Assembly: GCF_001719045.1 (NCBI RefSeq) | Contig: NZ_CP015423.1 | Span: 5,021,501 to 5,085,500 of the forward strand | Length of the DNA: 64,000 nt | From: Paenibacillus polymyxa | GTDB taxonomy: Bacteria; Bacillota; Bacilli; Paenibacillales; Paenibacillaceae | Direction of reading: 5' to 3' | Part shown: positions 9,638-19,545 of the stretch, one piece after another | How the letters are laid out: each line of letters opens with the position of its first letter | How positions within the stretch are numbered: the stretch's first letter is position 1 | Program-made: the position numbers and the translations under genes | The notes under the pieces: model-generated | What the model was told of the DNA's origin: nothing | What the model saw: only the letters and a program-made list of their open reading frames with translations | The model's database searches: none

Positions 9638-12600
9638 ATGGGCGGAGCTGAAGAAAAGAGAAAGCGGCTGGAACTGCTGATGAAGCAAGTTGGGATGCCG
9701 GCTGGAGTGGTTGAACCTTATTTTTTGGACGGTTGGATTGATCAAGTGGAGATTAGCCGTACCAATAAGGATTGGAATATCACCATTGCCAAGGAGACAC
9801 TGGTCCCCGCTCAGGTGTATCGTACGTTCTGTATTCAAGTACAGGAAAAAATGAGTCACATCGCAAAAATTACGTTCCGTTTTCAGTATAGTGAGCAGAT
9901 TCAGCCTGGTGATATCATTAGTGAATACTGGAAACTTTTTCTAGAGTGGGTGCATCGTGAGATCCCATCTGTTAACGGTTGGATGAATCGGGCTGTGCAT
10001 GAGTGGGAAGACGGTCTATTATTGCTGACGATGAGCGACAGTATGTCATTGGAACTGGCGCGTAAAAAACAGATAGATCAAGCTATCATCAAATTTTACG
10101 ATAAATATTTCGGACTCTCTATGCGCATTAAAGTCCAAGTGGGTGAAAGTAACCAGGAGGCATTACAGCAATTCCAAGAAAAGAAGATGCAGGAAGAACG
10201 CGAAGTTATTCAGCAGATGATGGAAAGTATGGAATCCGAAATGCCGCCTTTGGATGAAGAAGAAGGAGACGTACGGCTTCAATTTGGTTATGACATCAAA
10301 GAACCAGCTGTTCCGATGCAAGATATTCAGGACGAAGAGAAAAAAGTCACCTTACAAGGAACAATCTTCGGTTTGGATAGTAAAGAATTGCGCAATGGCA
10401 GTACGTTGTTTACGTATTATTTGACCGACTTTAGTGATTCCCTGCAAATGAAAATGTTTGCTAAAACTAAAGAAGATCTAAAGATCCTCAGTTTGTTGGC
10501 TAACGGGAAATGGGTCAAAGTGCGGGGGCGAGTTGAATATGATCGTTTTATGCAAATTCCCGAGCTGGTTATGATTCCTTCCGATCTAGTTGAAGTACAG
10601 GCTCCACCCACACGTAAGGATAATGCAGAGGAAAAACGGGTTGAGTTCCATCTCCACACAAAGATGAGTGCTATGGATGCTGTTGCCTCGATTGATCAAT
10701 ACGTCAAAACAGCTGCCAAATGGGGGCACAAGGCGATTGCGGTCACTGATCATGGCGGTGTGCAGTGCTACCCTGATGCTGCTAAGGCTGCAAAGAAAAA
10801 CGGCATTAAAATGATCTACGGTATTGAGGCCAACGTGGTTAATGATGCCGTTGAGGTTGTAATGCAGGCACAACCATTAAATTTGAAAACAGCGACTTAT
10901 GTCGTTTTTGATATTGAAACCACCGGTTTATCGGTTACACAGAATAAAATCATTGAGATTGCGGCTGTAAAAATGCATGATGGCAAAGAAGTTGATCGTT
11001 ATGCTACCTTTGTTAATCCGCATGAGCGCATACCATACAATATCCAGCAACTGACCAACATTAACGATGAAATGGTCAAGGACGCGCCGGATGTAGAACC
11101 TGTTATGAAGGAGTTTGTAGCTTTTGCTGGCGATGCTGTATTGGTTGCCCATAATGCGCGATTTGATGTCGGCTTTATCCAGGCGACCCTTCGAAATATG
11201 GGGTTGCCTGAAATGACCAATCCGGTACTGGATACACTAGAACTGGCTCGTTTACTGTTTCCAACAATGAAAAACCACCGTCTGAATACGCTGACGACCA
11301 AATATAAAGTGGCGCTAGAAAGCCATCACCGAGCCATTGACGATACAGTCGCACTGACTGAAGTGCTGAATGGCTTGCTGAATGATGCGGAACAAATTAA
11401 GGGTTTAAAAATGCTCGATCGTCTGAATGATTATGTGGGTAAGGATTTATCGACCGTTCGTCCTTTTCACTGCTGTATTTATGCCCTCAATCCGATTGGT
11501 AAAAAAAATCTGTACAAGCTGGTTTCGATGTCTCATACCGAATATTTCAAGCGTGTGCCTTGTATTCCTAAATCCAAATTGTCAGAAATGAGAGACGGAT
11601 TGCTTATTATTTCTGGTTGCGAAAAAGGAGAGTTCTTCGAGGCTGTGTTGAACAAGTCCGAGGAAGAGGCCGAGGAAATTGCACAGTTTTATGATGTGTT
11701 GGAGATTCAACCTTTGACGATGTATATGCATTTAGTAGAAAAACAACTGGTAAGCGGGCCTGATGCTCTGAAAACGGCAATACGCAAAGTATGCGAAATT
11801 GGACGGCGACTTGATAAGCCCGTAATTGCAACAGGCAATGTTCACTATTTGGAAACTCGCGATAAGTTGTACCGTGATATTACGATACACGGCATTACGG
11901 GATTTAGCCCGCTAAAAGATATTCGTAAGCCAGATGCGCATTTACGCACCACAGACGAAATGCTGGCAGAATTCGAGTTTTTGGGCGAGGAAAAAGCCTA
12001 TGAAGTCGTTGTGAAGAATACCAGTGAGTTGGCGGATCGATTTGAGGAGCTGGAGCTGTTCCCTGACAAGCTGTTCACACCTTTGCTGGATGGGGCGGAC
12101 GAGGAAATCCGCAACACTTGCTACGAGACAGCTAAATCCATCTATGGTGAGGAATTGCCCGAAGTGGTTGTAGCCCGTCTTGAAAAAGAACTAGAGCCGA
12201 TTATTAAATACGGTTTCTCTGCCAACTATCTCATTTCCGAGCGTTTGGTTAAAAAGTCTAATAAGGATGGATATCTGGTAGGTTCACGGGGTTCTGTTGG
12301 ATCTTCTGTGGTCGCTACCTTTCTCGGTATTTCCGAGGTTAATCCACTGCCTGCACATTATATTTGCGGTAATCCTGAATGCAGACATAGCGAATGGATT
12401 TTGGACGGTAGTGTGCCGAGCGGATTTGACTTGCCGGACAAGAACTGTCCCAAATGCGGTGGCAAACTGAAGGGTGAGGGACAGGATATTCCGTTTGAAA
12501 CGTTTCTTGGGTTTAAGGGAGATAAAGTTCCCGATATTGACTTGAACTTCTCTGGCGAATATCAACCTGTCGCACATAACTATACGAAAGTACTGTTTGG

Positions 12601-13954
12601 TGAGAAAAGTGTATTCCGTGCTGGAACCATCGGTACAGTTGCCGAGAAAACAGCCTTTGGCTTTGCAAAGAAATATGAAGAGGCGCATCATAAAAAATGG
12701 CGTGGGGCTGAGCTGAACAGGCTGGCTTCGGGCTGTACAGGGGTCAAACGCAGTACCGGGCAACATCCAGGCGGAATTGTCGTTGTTCCCGATTATATTG
12801 AGGTCGAAGATATTACGCCGGTACAGTACCCCGCCGATGATACAAGCTCGGAATGGAAAACAACGCATTTTGATTATCACGCTTTTGATGCGAATTTACT
12901 CAAACTCGATATTCTGGGTCATGATGACCCGACCATGATGAGGATGCTTCAGGATTTGACTGGTGTCGATCCTACGACCATTCCAATGAATGATCCAAAG
13001 GTGATGAGCATGTTCAACTCCACGGAGGCGCTCGGTGTAACACCCCAGCAAATCCGCACACCTGTAGCTACCTATGGTGTACCAGAAATGGGGACGAAGT
13101 TTGTACGCCAAATGCTAGTAGAGTCGCAGCCAAGTTCTTTTGCTGACTTACTGCAAATATCCGGACTGTCTCACGGCACGGGCGTATGGTTGGGGAACGC
13201 ACAGGAACTGATTAAGAATAATACCTGTAACATCAAGACTGTAATTGGTTGCCGTGATGACATCATGCTATTTTTGATTTACAAGGCAGGGATGGACGCA
13301 GGTCTGGCCTTTAAAATTACGGAGAGCGTACGTAAAGGTAAGGGGCTTAGTGCTGAATGGATTGAGGAAATGAAAAAATGCAAGGTGCCACAGTGGTACA
13401 TTGATTCCTGTCTGAAAATCCAGTACATGTTTCCGAAGGCGCATGCTGCAGCCTACGTTATTTCAGCAGTGCGCACAGCGTACTTTAAGCTGTATCATCC
13501 GATTGAATATTATGCGACTTACTTTTCAGTACGTGCAGCCGATTTTGATATTGAGCTGTGCTGTCAGGGATATGATGCAATCGCACGGAAGATTGTCGAA
13601 ATCGAGCAACTCGGCTTTCAGGCACCGCCCAAAGAAAAAGGGATGCTTCCGATCCTGGAAATGGCTCTGGAAATGACGGCTCGCGGGTTTAGTTTTAAAT
13701 CCATTGATTTGTACCGTTCTGAAGCTACACGCTTCAAGGTGGATGGAGATTCACTCATTCCGCCATTCGGAGCTCTTCAGGGAATTGGAGACAATGCAGC
13801 ACGTAACATCGCAGCCTCCCGTGAACATGGTGAATTTTTGTCTGTCGAGGATTTTCAACAAAAATCGAAAGCTAGTAAAACCATTGTCGAAATGCTGTCC
13901 CAGATGGGTTGCTTTCGAGGTCTGCCAGAGAGTAATCAGCTGTCTCTGTTTTAA
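9638..13954 (+). CDS. polC: DNA polymerase III PolC-type alpha subunit
   Basis: Replicative polymerase of low-GC Gram-positives, with built-in proofreading. Length 1438, normal for PolC. Order: N-terminal domain, OB fold (about 235-330), PHP domain beginning HLHTKMSAMDAV (His338), interrupted by the DnaQ-type exonuclease (VVFDIETTGLS from residue 422; NARFDVGF; HRAIDDT), then PHP remainder, a four-Cys zinc module (CGNPEC and CPKCGG), and the palm with catalytic Asp966 and Asp968 in PDIDLNFS. The last residues QLSLF match a sliding-clamp binding motif. A long single gene without frame breaks. Confidence 0.98.
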   Translation: MGGAEEKRKRLELLMKQVGMPAGVVEPYFLDGWIDQVEISRTNKDWNITIAKETLVPAQVYRTFCIQVQEKMSHIAKITFRFQYSEQIQPGDIISEYWKLFLEWVHREIPSVNGWMNRAVHEWEDGLLLLTMSDSMSLELARKKQIDQAIIKFYDKYFGLSMRIKVQVGESNQEALQQFQEKKMQEEREVIQQMMESMESEMPPLDEEEGDVRLQFGYDIKEPAVPMQDIQDEEKKVTLQGTIFGLDSKELRNGSTLFTYYLTDFSDSLQMKMFAKTKEDLKILSLLANGKWVKVRGRVEYDRFMQIPELVMIPSDLVEVQAPPTRKDNAEEKRVEFHLHTKMSAMDAVASIDQYVKTAAKWGHKAIAVTDHGGVQCYPDAAKAAKKNGIKMIYGIEANVVNDAVEVVMQAQPLNLKTATYVVFDIETTGLSVTQNKIIEIAAVKMHDGKEVDRYATFVNPHERIPYNIQQLTNINDEMVKDAPDVEPVMKEFVAFAGDAVLVAHNARFDVGFIQATLRNMGLPEMTNPVLDTLELARLLFPTMKNHRLNTLTTKYKVALESHHRAIDDTVALTEVLNGLLNDAEQIKGLKMLDRLNDYVGKDLSTVRPFHCCIYALNPIGKKNLYKLVSMSHTEYFKRVPCIPKSKLSEMRDGLLIISGCEKGEFFEAVLNKSEEEAEEIAQFYDVLEIQPLTMYMHLVEKQLVSGPDALKTAIRKVCEIGRRLDKPVIATGNVHYLETRDKLYRDITIHGITGFSPLKDIRKPDAHLRTTDEMLAEFEFLGEEKAYEVVVKNTSELADRFEELELFPDKLFTPLLDGADEEIRNTCYETAKSIYGEELPEVVVARLEKELEPIIKYGFSANYLISERLVKKSNKDGYLVGSRGSVGSSVVATFLGISEVNPLPAHYICGNPECRHSEWILDGSVPSGFDLPDKNCPKCGGKLKGEGQDIPFETFLGFKGDKVPDIDLNFSGEYQPVAHNYTKVLFGEKSVFRAGTIGTVAEKTAFGFAKKYEEAHHKKWRGAELNRLASGCTGVKRSTGQHPGGIVVVPDYIEVEDITPVQYPADDTSSEWKTTHFDYHAFDANLLKLDILGHDDPTMMRMLQDLTGVDPTTIPMNDPKVMSMFNSTEALGVTPQQIRTPVATYGVPEMGTKFVRQMLVESQPSSFADLLQISGLSHGTGVWLGNAQELIKNNTCNIKTVIGCRDDIMLFLIYKAGMDAGLAFKITESVRKGKGLSAEWIEEMKKCKVPQWYIDSCLKIQYMFPKAHAAAYVISAVRTAYFKLYHPIEYYATYFSVRAADFDIELCCQGYDAIARKIVEIEQLGFQAPPKEKGMLPILEMALEMTARGFSFKSIDLYRSEATRFKVDGDSLIPPFGALQGIGDNAARNIAASREHGEFLSVEDFQQKSKASKTIVEMLSQMGCFRGLPESNQLSLF

Positions 13955-13983
13955 TCCGAACCACAGTAGTCAAGCTCTGGCAC

Positions 13984-14012
13984 TTGTCACATAACTATGG
14001 TTATGTTATAAT
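13984..14012 (+). promoter_or_regulatory. Sigma-A promoter of the rimP-nusA-infB operon
   Basis: TTGTCA (13984-13989), 17-base spacer, TATAAT (14007-14012) with extended -10 TG (14004-14005). It is one of the best promoters in the window and lies 30 bases after polC. Confidence 0.85.
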
Positions 14013-14019
14013 TTTTTTG

Positions 14020-14266
14020 GTAATCATGGAGATAAAACCGTTGCTAAAAGAGTGGGGAAACCCACTCTTTACTGTTTGATATACAGTTACAACGTGAAAA
14101 GGTTATTTTTGGGCACGAAACCGGTACGCCGGTTTATTTGCAGTGAGCCCGAAATGAACATTACATCAAATGAAAATGAAAAAGCCGGTGATGGAGAAGC
14201 ATTGTCCATGGTAATAGGGCGTCTTTTTTTCACCACAGGAAAGTTCACTTTTGGAGGTTATAATCT
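14020..14266 (+). ncRNA. Structured 5' leader of the rimP operon
   Basis: About 245 bases between the promoter and rimP without a convincing gene. It holds a perfect 10-bp hairpin with a GNRA loop (AAAGAGTGGG-GAAA-CCCACTCTTT, 14047-14070), then AAACCGG-TACG-CCGGTTT near 14119-14136 nested in GGGC/GCCC, and a T-run (TCTTTTTTT) at about 14223-14231. The arrangement of hairpins followed by a T-run could allow attenuation or autoregulation. No known riboswitch motif is recognised. Confidence 0.5.
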
Positions 14267-14728
14267 TTGAGCACACCAAAGATCAAATCAGTAGTAGAAG
14301 AAATGGCCCAACCTTTCCTCGATGAGCATGGTTTTGAACTGGTCGATGTCGAGTATGTCAAAGAGGGTAGCAATTGGTTTCTTCGCGTTTTTGTGGACAA
14401 AGACGGAGGAATTGATCTGGACGACTGCAGTATGATCAGTGAATATCTGGGTCAAAAGTTGGATGAAAATGACCCTGTTTCTACAGCATATTTTCTGGAA
14501 GTGTCTTCACCAGGCGCCGAAAGACCGCTGAAAAAAGCGGAGGACGTTACTAAAGCGGTAGGCAAAAACGTATTCGTTACTACATACGAGCCGATCAACG
14601 GCCTGAAGGAATTCGAAGGTCGTTTGCTTTCTTTTGAAGACGGGGAACTCACCGTTCAAAGCGGACAAAAGAAGCATGCCATACCTTATGACAAGGTAGC
14701 TGGTGCAAGGCTCGCGATCATATTTTAA
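14267..14728 (+). CDS. rimP: Ribosome maturation factor RimP
   Basis: Assists 30S assembly, acting with uS12 and the central pseudoknot. The protein is 153 residues with the family pattern FELVDVEYVKEGSNWFLRVFVD and GGIDLDDCSMISEYLG, then VSSPGAERPLKK at the domain boundary and a C-terminal small beta barrel. The start is TTG at 14267, set by GGAGGT (14253-14258). It heads rimP-nusA-rnpM-ylxQ-infB, the standard order. Confidence 0.96.
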   Translation: MSTPKIKSVVEEMAQPFLDEHGFELVDVEYVKEGSNWFLRVFVDKDGGIDLDDCSMISEYLGQKLDENDPVSTAYFLEVSSPGAERPLKKAEDVTKAVGKNVFVTTYEPINGLKEFEGRLLSFEDGELTVQSGQKKHAIPYDKVAGARLAIIF

Positions 14729-14829
14729 TTCAGATTTGACTGTTGCTGTTTGACATGTACTACATGTTTTTTTGCCTCGTGTGCCGACCAGTACGCAGGT
14801 GCATCATTTGAAAGGGGGAGCAGTAATCC

Positions 14830-15927
14830 ATGAGTATGGATTTTATTGAAGCAATGAACGAGTTGGAAAGAGAAAAGGGGATCAGCAAGGATGTGCTGTT
14901 TGAGGCCATTGAAGCAGCCTTGATTTCCAGTTACAAACGGAATTTCAACACCGCACAAAACGTGCGTGTTGATATGAACCGCAACTCGGGAGTCATTAAG
15001 GTATATGCCCGCAAGCTGATCGTTGAGGAGGTATTGGATCCTCGCACCGAGATTTCGTTGCCTGCGGCCCGTGAGATTAACCCGCATTTTCAGTTGGAAG
15101 ATATCGCTGAAATCGAAGTCACACCACGTGATTTTGGACGGATTGCTGCACAAACTGCGAAGCAAGTCGTGACCCAGCGTATCCGCGAAGCGGAACGGGG
15201 ACTGATCTACAACAAGTTTGTGGACAAGGAAGAAGATATTGTAACAGGAACTGTACAGCGCCAAGACCCGCGTAACATTTATATTGATCTTGGTAAGGTG
15301 GAAGCGGTTCTCCCGTTAGGTGAATTGATGCCTAATGAGAAATTTAGCCATCTGGATCGAATCAAGGCTTATATTACCAAAGTAGAAAACACAACCAAAG
15401 GACCGCAAATTATGCTGTCCCGATCACATCCGGGTCTGCTTAAGCGTTTGTTCGAACTCGAAGTGCCTGAAATTTTTGATGGTGTTGTAGAGATTCGTTC
15501 CGTAGCGCGTGAAGCAGGCTTCCGTTCTAAAATCGCGGTTCATTCCCGTAACGCCGAGGTTGACCCGGTTGGCTCTTGTGTGGGTCCTAGAGGAACACGT
15601 GTACAGACTATTGTAAATGAGCTGCGTGGCGAAAAAATCGACATTGTACGTTATTCCGATAATGTTGATGAATACGTGGCTAATGCGCTGAGCCCATCCA
15701 AGGTGCTCGAAGTGCAAGTATTTGAAGAAGAGAAAATGGCGCGTGTTATTGTGCCTGATTATCAGCTTTCTCTTGCTATTGGTATCAAAGGGCAAAATGC
15801 TCGTCTTGCTGCTAAGCTTACGGGCTGGAAAATTGATATTAAGAGTGAAACACAGGCGGAGGAAGAACTCGGCAGACCGAGAACATCCACCGATGAAATG
15901 CATCAGGATTCCGTTTCTGTAGATTAA
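14830..15927 (+). CDS. nusA: Transcription termination/antitermination protein NusA
   Basis: Binds RNA polymerase and nascent RNA and promotes pausing and hairpin-dependent termination. The 365-residue protein comprises the N-terminal polymerase-binding domain (MDFIEAMNELEREKGISKDV), an S1 domain (about 135-200) and two KH domains (VGPRGTRVQ and GIKGQNARLA). It has no C-terminal acidic repeats, as is usual for Firmicutes. AAAGGGGGAG precedes the ATG. A small ACATGT/ACATGT hairpin with T-run (14753-14773) lies in the gap after rimP. Confidence 0.98.
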   Translation: MSMDFIEAMNELEREKGISKDVLFEAIEAALISSYKRNFNTAQNVRVDMNRNSGVIKVYARKLIVEEVLDPRTEISLPAAREINPHFQLEDIAEIEVTPRDFGRIAAQTAKQVVTQRIREAERGLIYNKFVDKEEDIVTGTVQRQDPRNIYIDLGKVEAVLPLGELMPNEKFSHLDRIKAYITKVENTTKGPQIMLSRSHPGLLKRLFELEVPEIFDGVVEIRSVAREAGFRSKIAVHSRNAEVDPVGSCVGPRGTRVQTIVNELRGEKIDIVRYSDNVDEYVANALSPSKVLEVQVFEEEKMARVIVPDYQLSLAIGIKGQNARLAAKLTGWKIDIKSETQAEEELGRPRTSTDEMHQDSVSVD

Positions 15928-15950
15928 GCGGAGTGTAGGGGGGTTAATGC

Positions 15951-16259
15951 ATGAAACAGAGAAAGATACCTTTGCGCAAATGTGTGGCCTGTCATGAAAT
16001 GATGCCAAAGAAGCAGTTGATCCGTGTCGTCAAAACCCCTGAAGACGAAGTGTTGATTGACTTGACTGGCAAAAAGTCGGGACGCGGCGCTTACTTGTGC
16101 GGCAAAGCCGCCTGCTTCAAGCTGGCTCAAAAGAGCAAGGCACTGGATCGAGCATTGAAGCACTCGGTTCATCCTGATATTTATGAGCAGCTAAGTCGTG
16201 ATTTTGCTGCCGTCGAGGAAGAATTCCTGGCGGCACAAGGCAGCGTGCAGGATGAATAA
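15951..16259 (+). CDS. rnpM: RNase P modulator RnpM (YlxR family)
   Basis: Small basic RNA-binding protein of the YlxR family, reported in B. subtilis to bind RNase P RNA and modulate its activity. The 102 residues show IPLRKCVACHEMMPKKQLIR at the start and the family mark SGRGAYLCGKAAC with the conserved Cys residues. It lies between nusA and ylxQ in the standard order and overlaps ylxQ by 8 bases. Confidence 0.92.
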   Translation: MKQRKIPLRKCVACHEMMPKKQLIRVVKTPEDEVLIDLTGKKSGRGAYLCGKAACFKLAQKSKALDRALKHSVHPDIYEQLSRDFAAVEEEFLAAQGSVQDE

Positions 16260-16575
16260 GGCGCTGTCTGGATTGGGTCTTGCCATGAGAGCTGGCAAGC
16301 TGCTAACAGGTGATGAGATCGTTTTTAAAGCGATCAGGTCTTCAGAAGCCAAGCTGGTCATTCTTGCGAAAGATGCTTCAATGAATACTCAAAAGAAATT
16401 CCGCGACAAATGCGGGACGTACAAAATCCCCTTATTGATAGGATTTGACCGGGAAAGCTTGGGAAGCAGTATCGGCAAACCTGAACGGGTTGTGCTGGCT
16501 GTGACGGATCAAGGATTCGCGAAATTGATCAAGAAACATGCGGGGATAATGTCGGAGGTGGAGTATATTGAGTAA
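16252..16575 (+). CDS. ylxQ: L7Ae/L30e-family RNA-binding protein YlxQ
   Basis: Small kink-turn-type RNA-binding protein encoded inside the nusA-infB operon. The 107 residues have the L7Ae pattern [20 protein letters not shown] and [17 protein letters not shown] place the start at ATG 16252, inside the end of rnpM; the frame is open further upstream but homologs begin near [11 protein letters not shown]. It overlaps infB by 8 bases, so rnpM, ylxQ and infB look translationally coupled. Confidence 0.9.
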   Translation: MNKALSGLGLAMRAGKLLTGDEIVFKAIRSSEAKLVILAKDASMNTQKKFRDKCGTYKIPLLIGFDRESLGSSIGKPERVVLAVTDQGFAKLIKKHAGIMSEVEYIE

Positions 16576-19123
16576 ACAAGAAAGCAAAGACAAAGTGCGG
16601 GTATACGAATACGCCAAATCGTTGAACATGAGCAGCAAAGAAATTATCACCATTCTTAAACGGCTGGATATTCCCGTGAACAACCATATGAGCGTCATGG
16701 AACATGATGCCGTAGGTAAAGTGGAAAGTTTTTTTAAGAATATTAAATCCAATGCTGCGGCCAAGCAAGGCGGAGCAGGTACGGCGCAAGTAAGCTCGAA
16801 TCAGGCCGGTTCAAGCCAGAATAGTAATCATTCAACTGAGCAAACCAAAAATCAACAGGAAAAGCAGGTAAGTATGAATAGGACAAACAACAACCAAAAC
16901 AGTAACCGAAGCAGCGCTCCTAAAGCGCAAAGCAGTCAGCAGGGCGGTCAAAACCGCAGTCAACAAAGTACTAGCAGACCCACTGGTCAGCAAAGTACAC
17001 AAAACCGTAGTAATGGTCAACAACAGGGAGGACAACAGCGTCCTAGTGGCAACACAGGTTCGCGTCCTCAAGGTAACCAAAGCACTAACTCACGCCCTCA
17101 GGGAAGTAGTCAGGGTGGTACGGCTGTAAGAACATCATCCTCCACAGGTAGCAACAATGCTAACCGTAGTGGTGGCAACCGTACAGGCAGTAACTCCAAC
17201 AACAGTGGTAACCGTTCCGGTCAAGGACGTTTTGACGATAACCGTCAAGGCGGCGGACGCGGTGGTAACGGTGGTCGCGGAGGCAATAATCGCGGTGGCA
17301 GTAATCGTGGCGGGAAATTTAACAATCGTGGTAAAGGTCAACAACAGGAACGTCGCGAGAAAATCGACAACACGCCTAAGAAAATTATTGTGCGTGGTGA
17401 GATGACCGTAGGCGAAACAGCCAAGCTTCTTCATAAGGATGCGTCAGAAGTCATCAAAAAGCTGATTATGCTCGGAACGATGGCGACCATTAACCAGGAA
17501 CTGGATATGGATACCATCCTCTTGCTTGCCGGAGACTTTGGCGTCGAGGTAGAAGTGAAAATTCCGGTCGAAGAAGATCGTTTTGAAACCGTGGAAGAAA
17601 ATGATGATCCTGCGGATCTGAGAACACGTCCACCAGTTGTAACGATTATGGGTCACGTCGATCATGGTAAAACAACTTTGCTGGATGCCATTCGCTCGAC
17701 TAATGTAACCGGTGGCGAAGCTGGCGGTATTACACAGCATATTGGTGCATACCAAGTTGAAATTAATAGCAAAAAAATCACTTTCCTGGATACACCGGGT
17801 CACGAAGCCTTTACCGCTATGCGTGCGCGTGGTGCTCAAGTGACAGATATGACGATTATCGTGGTTGCAGCTGACGACGGTGTTATGCCACAGACGGTCG
17901 AAGCTATTAACCATGCGAAGGCAGCAGGTCTGCCAATTATCGTAGCTGTGAACAAGATCGACAAACCGGATGCCAACCCGGATAAAGTGAAGCAAGAACT
18001 CACTGAATATGAATTGGTACCTGAAGAGTGGGGCGGCGATACGATTTTCGTCAACGTTTCCGCGAAACAAAGAATGGGTCTGGAAGACCTGCTCGAAATG
18101 ATTCTGCTCGTAGCTGAAGTGAACGAGTACAAAGCGAACCCGAACAAACGGGCACGTGGTACTATCATTGAGGCAGAACTGGATAAAGGCCGCGGTTCTG
18201 TAGCCCGTATCCTCGTTCAGAACGGTACACTGAAAGTTGGCGATGCTTTCGTAGCGGGTAACTGCTTCGGACGTGTGCGTGCCATGGTGAACGATAAAGG
18301 TCGTCGTCTTAAGGAAGCGGGTCCTTCCACTCCAGTTGAAATTACTGGTTTGACAGAAGTTCCACTTGCTGGCGATCCATTCATGGTGTTTGAGGATGAG
18401 CGCAAAGCTCGTGCTATTGCTGATAGACGTGCGATCACACAACGCCAATCTGATCTGGGCAGTAATACACGCGTAACACTGGATGACCTGTTCCAACACA
18501 TCAAGGATGGCGAAATGAAGGATCTGAACGTCATTATTAAAGGTGACGTACAAGGTTCCGTCGAAGCGTTGAAAGGTTCCTTGAACAAAATTGAAGTCGA
18601 AGGTGTGCGCGTTAAAATTCTTCACAGTGGTGCAGGAGCAATCACCGAATCTGATATTATTTTGGCAGCAGCTTCCAATGCTATTGTCATTGGTTTTAAT
18701 GTTCGTCCGGATAACCAGGCGAAATCTACAGCGGAAGCTGAAAAAGTGGACATTCGTCTACACCGTGTCATTTACAATGTCATTGAAGAAATAGAGCAAG
18801 CCATGAAGGGCATGCTGGATCCTGAATATAAAGAAAATGTGATTGGGCATGCTGAAGTACGTAACGTATTCAAAGTTACTAAAGTCGGTACGATCGCTGG
18901 TTGTATGGTGACATCCGGTAAAATTACCCGTTCAGCAGAAGCACGTCTGATTCGTGATGGCATCGTCATTTTTGAAGGTAAAATCGACTCACTGAAACGC
19001 TTTAAGGACGACGCAAAAGAAGTTGCCCAAGGTTACGAATGCGGTATTACCCTTGATGGCTATAATGATGTTAAGGAACTCGACATTATTGAAGCGTTCG
19101 TCATGGAAACAGTGGAGCGCTAA
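16568..19123 (+). CDS. infB: Translation initiation factor IF-2
   Basis: GTPase that delivers fMet-tRNA to the 30S subunit and promotes subunit joining. The 851-residue protein has an N-terminal IF2-N motif ([22 protein letters not shown]), then a disordered stretch of about 190 residues (about 64-258) dominated by Asn, Gln, Ser, Gly and Arg, a second IF2-N domain, and the G domain with GHVDHGKT (362-369), DTPGHEAF and NKIDK, followed by domains II, III and the fMet-binding C domain. The start is TTG 16568, set by GGAGGTGG (16553-16560). Confidence 0.98.
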   Translation: MSKQESKDKVRVYEYAKSLNMSSKEIITILKRLDIPVNNHMSVMEHDAVGKVESFFKNIKSNAAAKQGGAGTAQVSSNQAGSSQNSNHSTEQTKNQQEKQVSMNRTNNNQNSNRSSAPKAQSSQQGGQNRSQQSTSRPTGQQSTQNRSNGQQQGGQQRPSGNTGSRPQGNQSTNSRPQGSSQGGTAVRTSSSTGSNNANRSGGNRTGSNSNNSGNRSGQGRFDDNRQGGGRGGNGGRGGNNRGGSNRGGKFNNRGKGQQQERREKIDNTPKKIIVRGEMTVGETAKLLHKDASEVIKKLIMLGTMATINQELDMDTILLLAGDFGVEVEVKIPVEEDRFETVEENDDPADLRTRPPVVTIMGHVDHGKTTLLDAIRSTNVTGGEAGGITQHIGAYQVEINSKKITFLDTPGHEAFTAMRARGAQVTDMTIIVVAADDGVMPQTVEAINHAKAAGLPIIVAVNKIDKPDANPDKVKQELTEYELVPEEWGGDTIFVNVSAKQRMGLEDLLEMILLVAEVNEYKANPNKRARGTIIEAELDKGRGSVARILVQNGTLKVGDAFVAGNCFGRVRAMVNDKGRRLKEAGPSTPVEITGLTEVPLAGDPFMVFEDERKARAIADRRAITQRQSDLGSNTRVTLDDLFQHIKDGEMKDLNVIIKGDVQGSVEALKGSLNKIEVEGVRVKILHSGAGAITESDIILAAASNAIVIGFNVRPDNQAKSTAEAEKVDIRLHRVIYNVIEEIEQAMKGMLDPEYKENVIGHAEVRNVFKVTKVGTIAGCMVTSGKITRSAEARLIRDGIVIFEGKIDSLKRFKDDAKEVAQGYECGITLDGYNDVKELDIIEAFVMETVER

Positions 19124-19143
19124 CGGCAGAGAGGTGAGCATCC

Positions 19144-19494
19144 ATGGCTAAAATACGTACAGGTCGGGTTGGCGAGCAGATCAAGAAGGAGCTAAGCCAA
19201 CTCATACAAACTGAATTAAAAGACCCCCGCATCGGTTTTATCACCGTAACGGGTGTCGATCTTACAAATGATTTGTCCCAAGCGAAAATATACTTGAGCG
19301 TGCTCGGGGATGAAGAACAGAAAAATTCTTCCCTGAAGGCATTGGACAAAGCGAACGGTTATCTTCGTTCTGAACTCGGCAAACGGATACGGCTGCGCCA
19401 TATCCCTGAGTTGATTTTCAAAATTGACGAATCTATTGCTTACGGCAGTCGAATTGAAAAACTGCTGAGTGATATCGACAAGGATGAAAAATAA
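19144..19494 (+). CDS. rbfA: 30S ribosome-binding factor RbfA
   Basis: Cold-shock and assembly factor that binds helix 1 of 16S rRNA in immature 30S subunits. The 116 residues follow the family: [43 protein letters not shown] split across the KH-like fold, and the C-terminal [23 protein letters not shown] precedes the ATG. It follows infB by 20 bases. Confidence 0.97.
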   Translation: MAKIRTGRVGEQIKKELSQLIQTELKDPRIGFITVTGVDLTNDLSQAKIYLSVLGDEEQKNSSLKALDKANGYLRSELGKRIRLRHIPELIFKIDESIAYGSRIEKLLSDIDKDEK

Positions 19495-19545
19495 AACTTT
19501 TAGTTTGTCTGAAGGAACCATGAACTGAATGTAAAGGAGAAGGCA

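Noticed and set aside
14052..14270. 72-codon open frame in the rimP leader
   Set aside because: No ribosome site, runs through the hairpins and overlaps the rimP start; the region is better read as a structured leader.
17444..18625. 393-codon open frame on the - strand opposite infB
   Set aside because: Exact antisense of a conserved gene; open because of the codon pattern of infB. Similar long - strand frames opposite rpsB, tsf and rny were rejected for the same reason.
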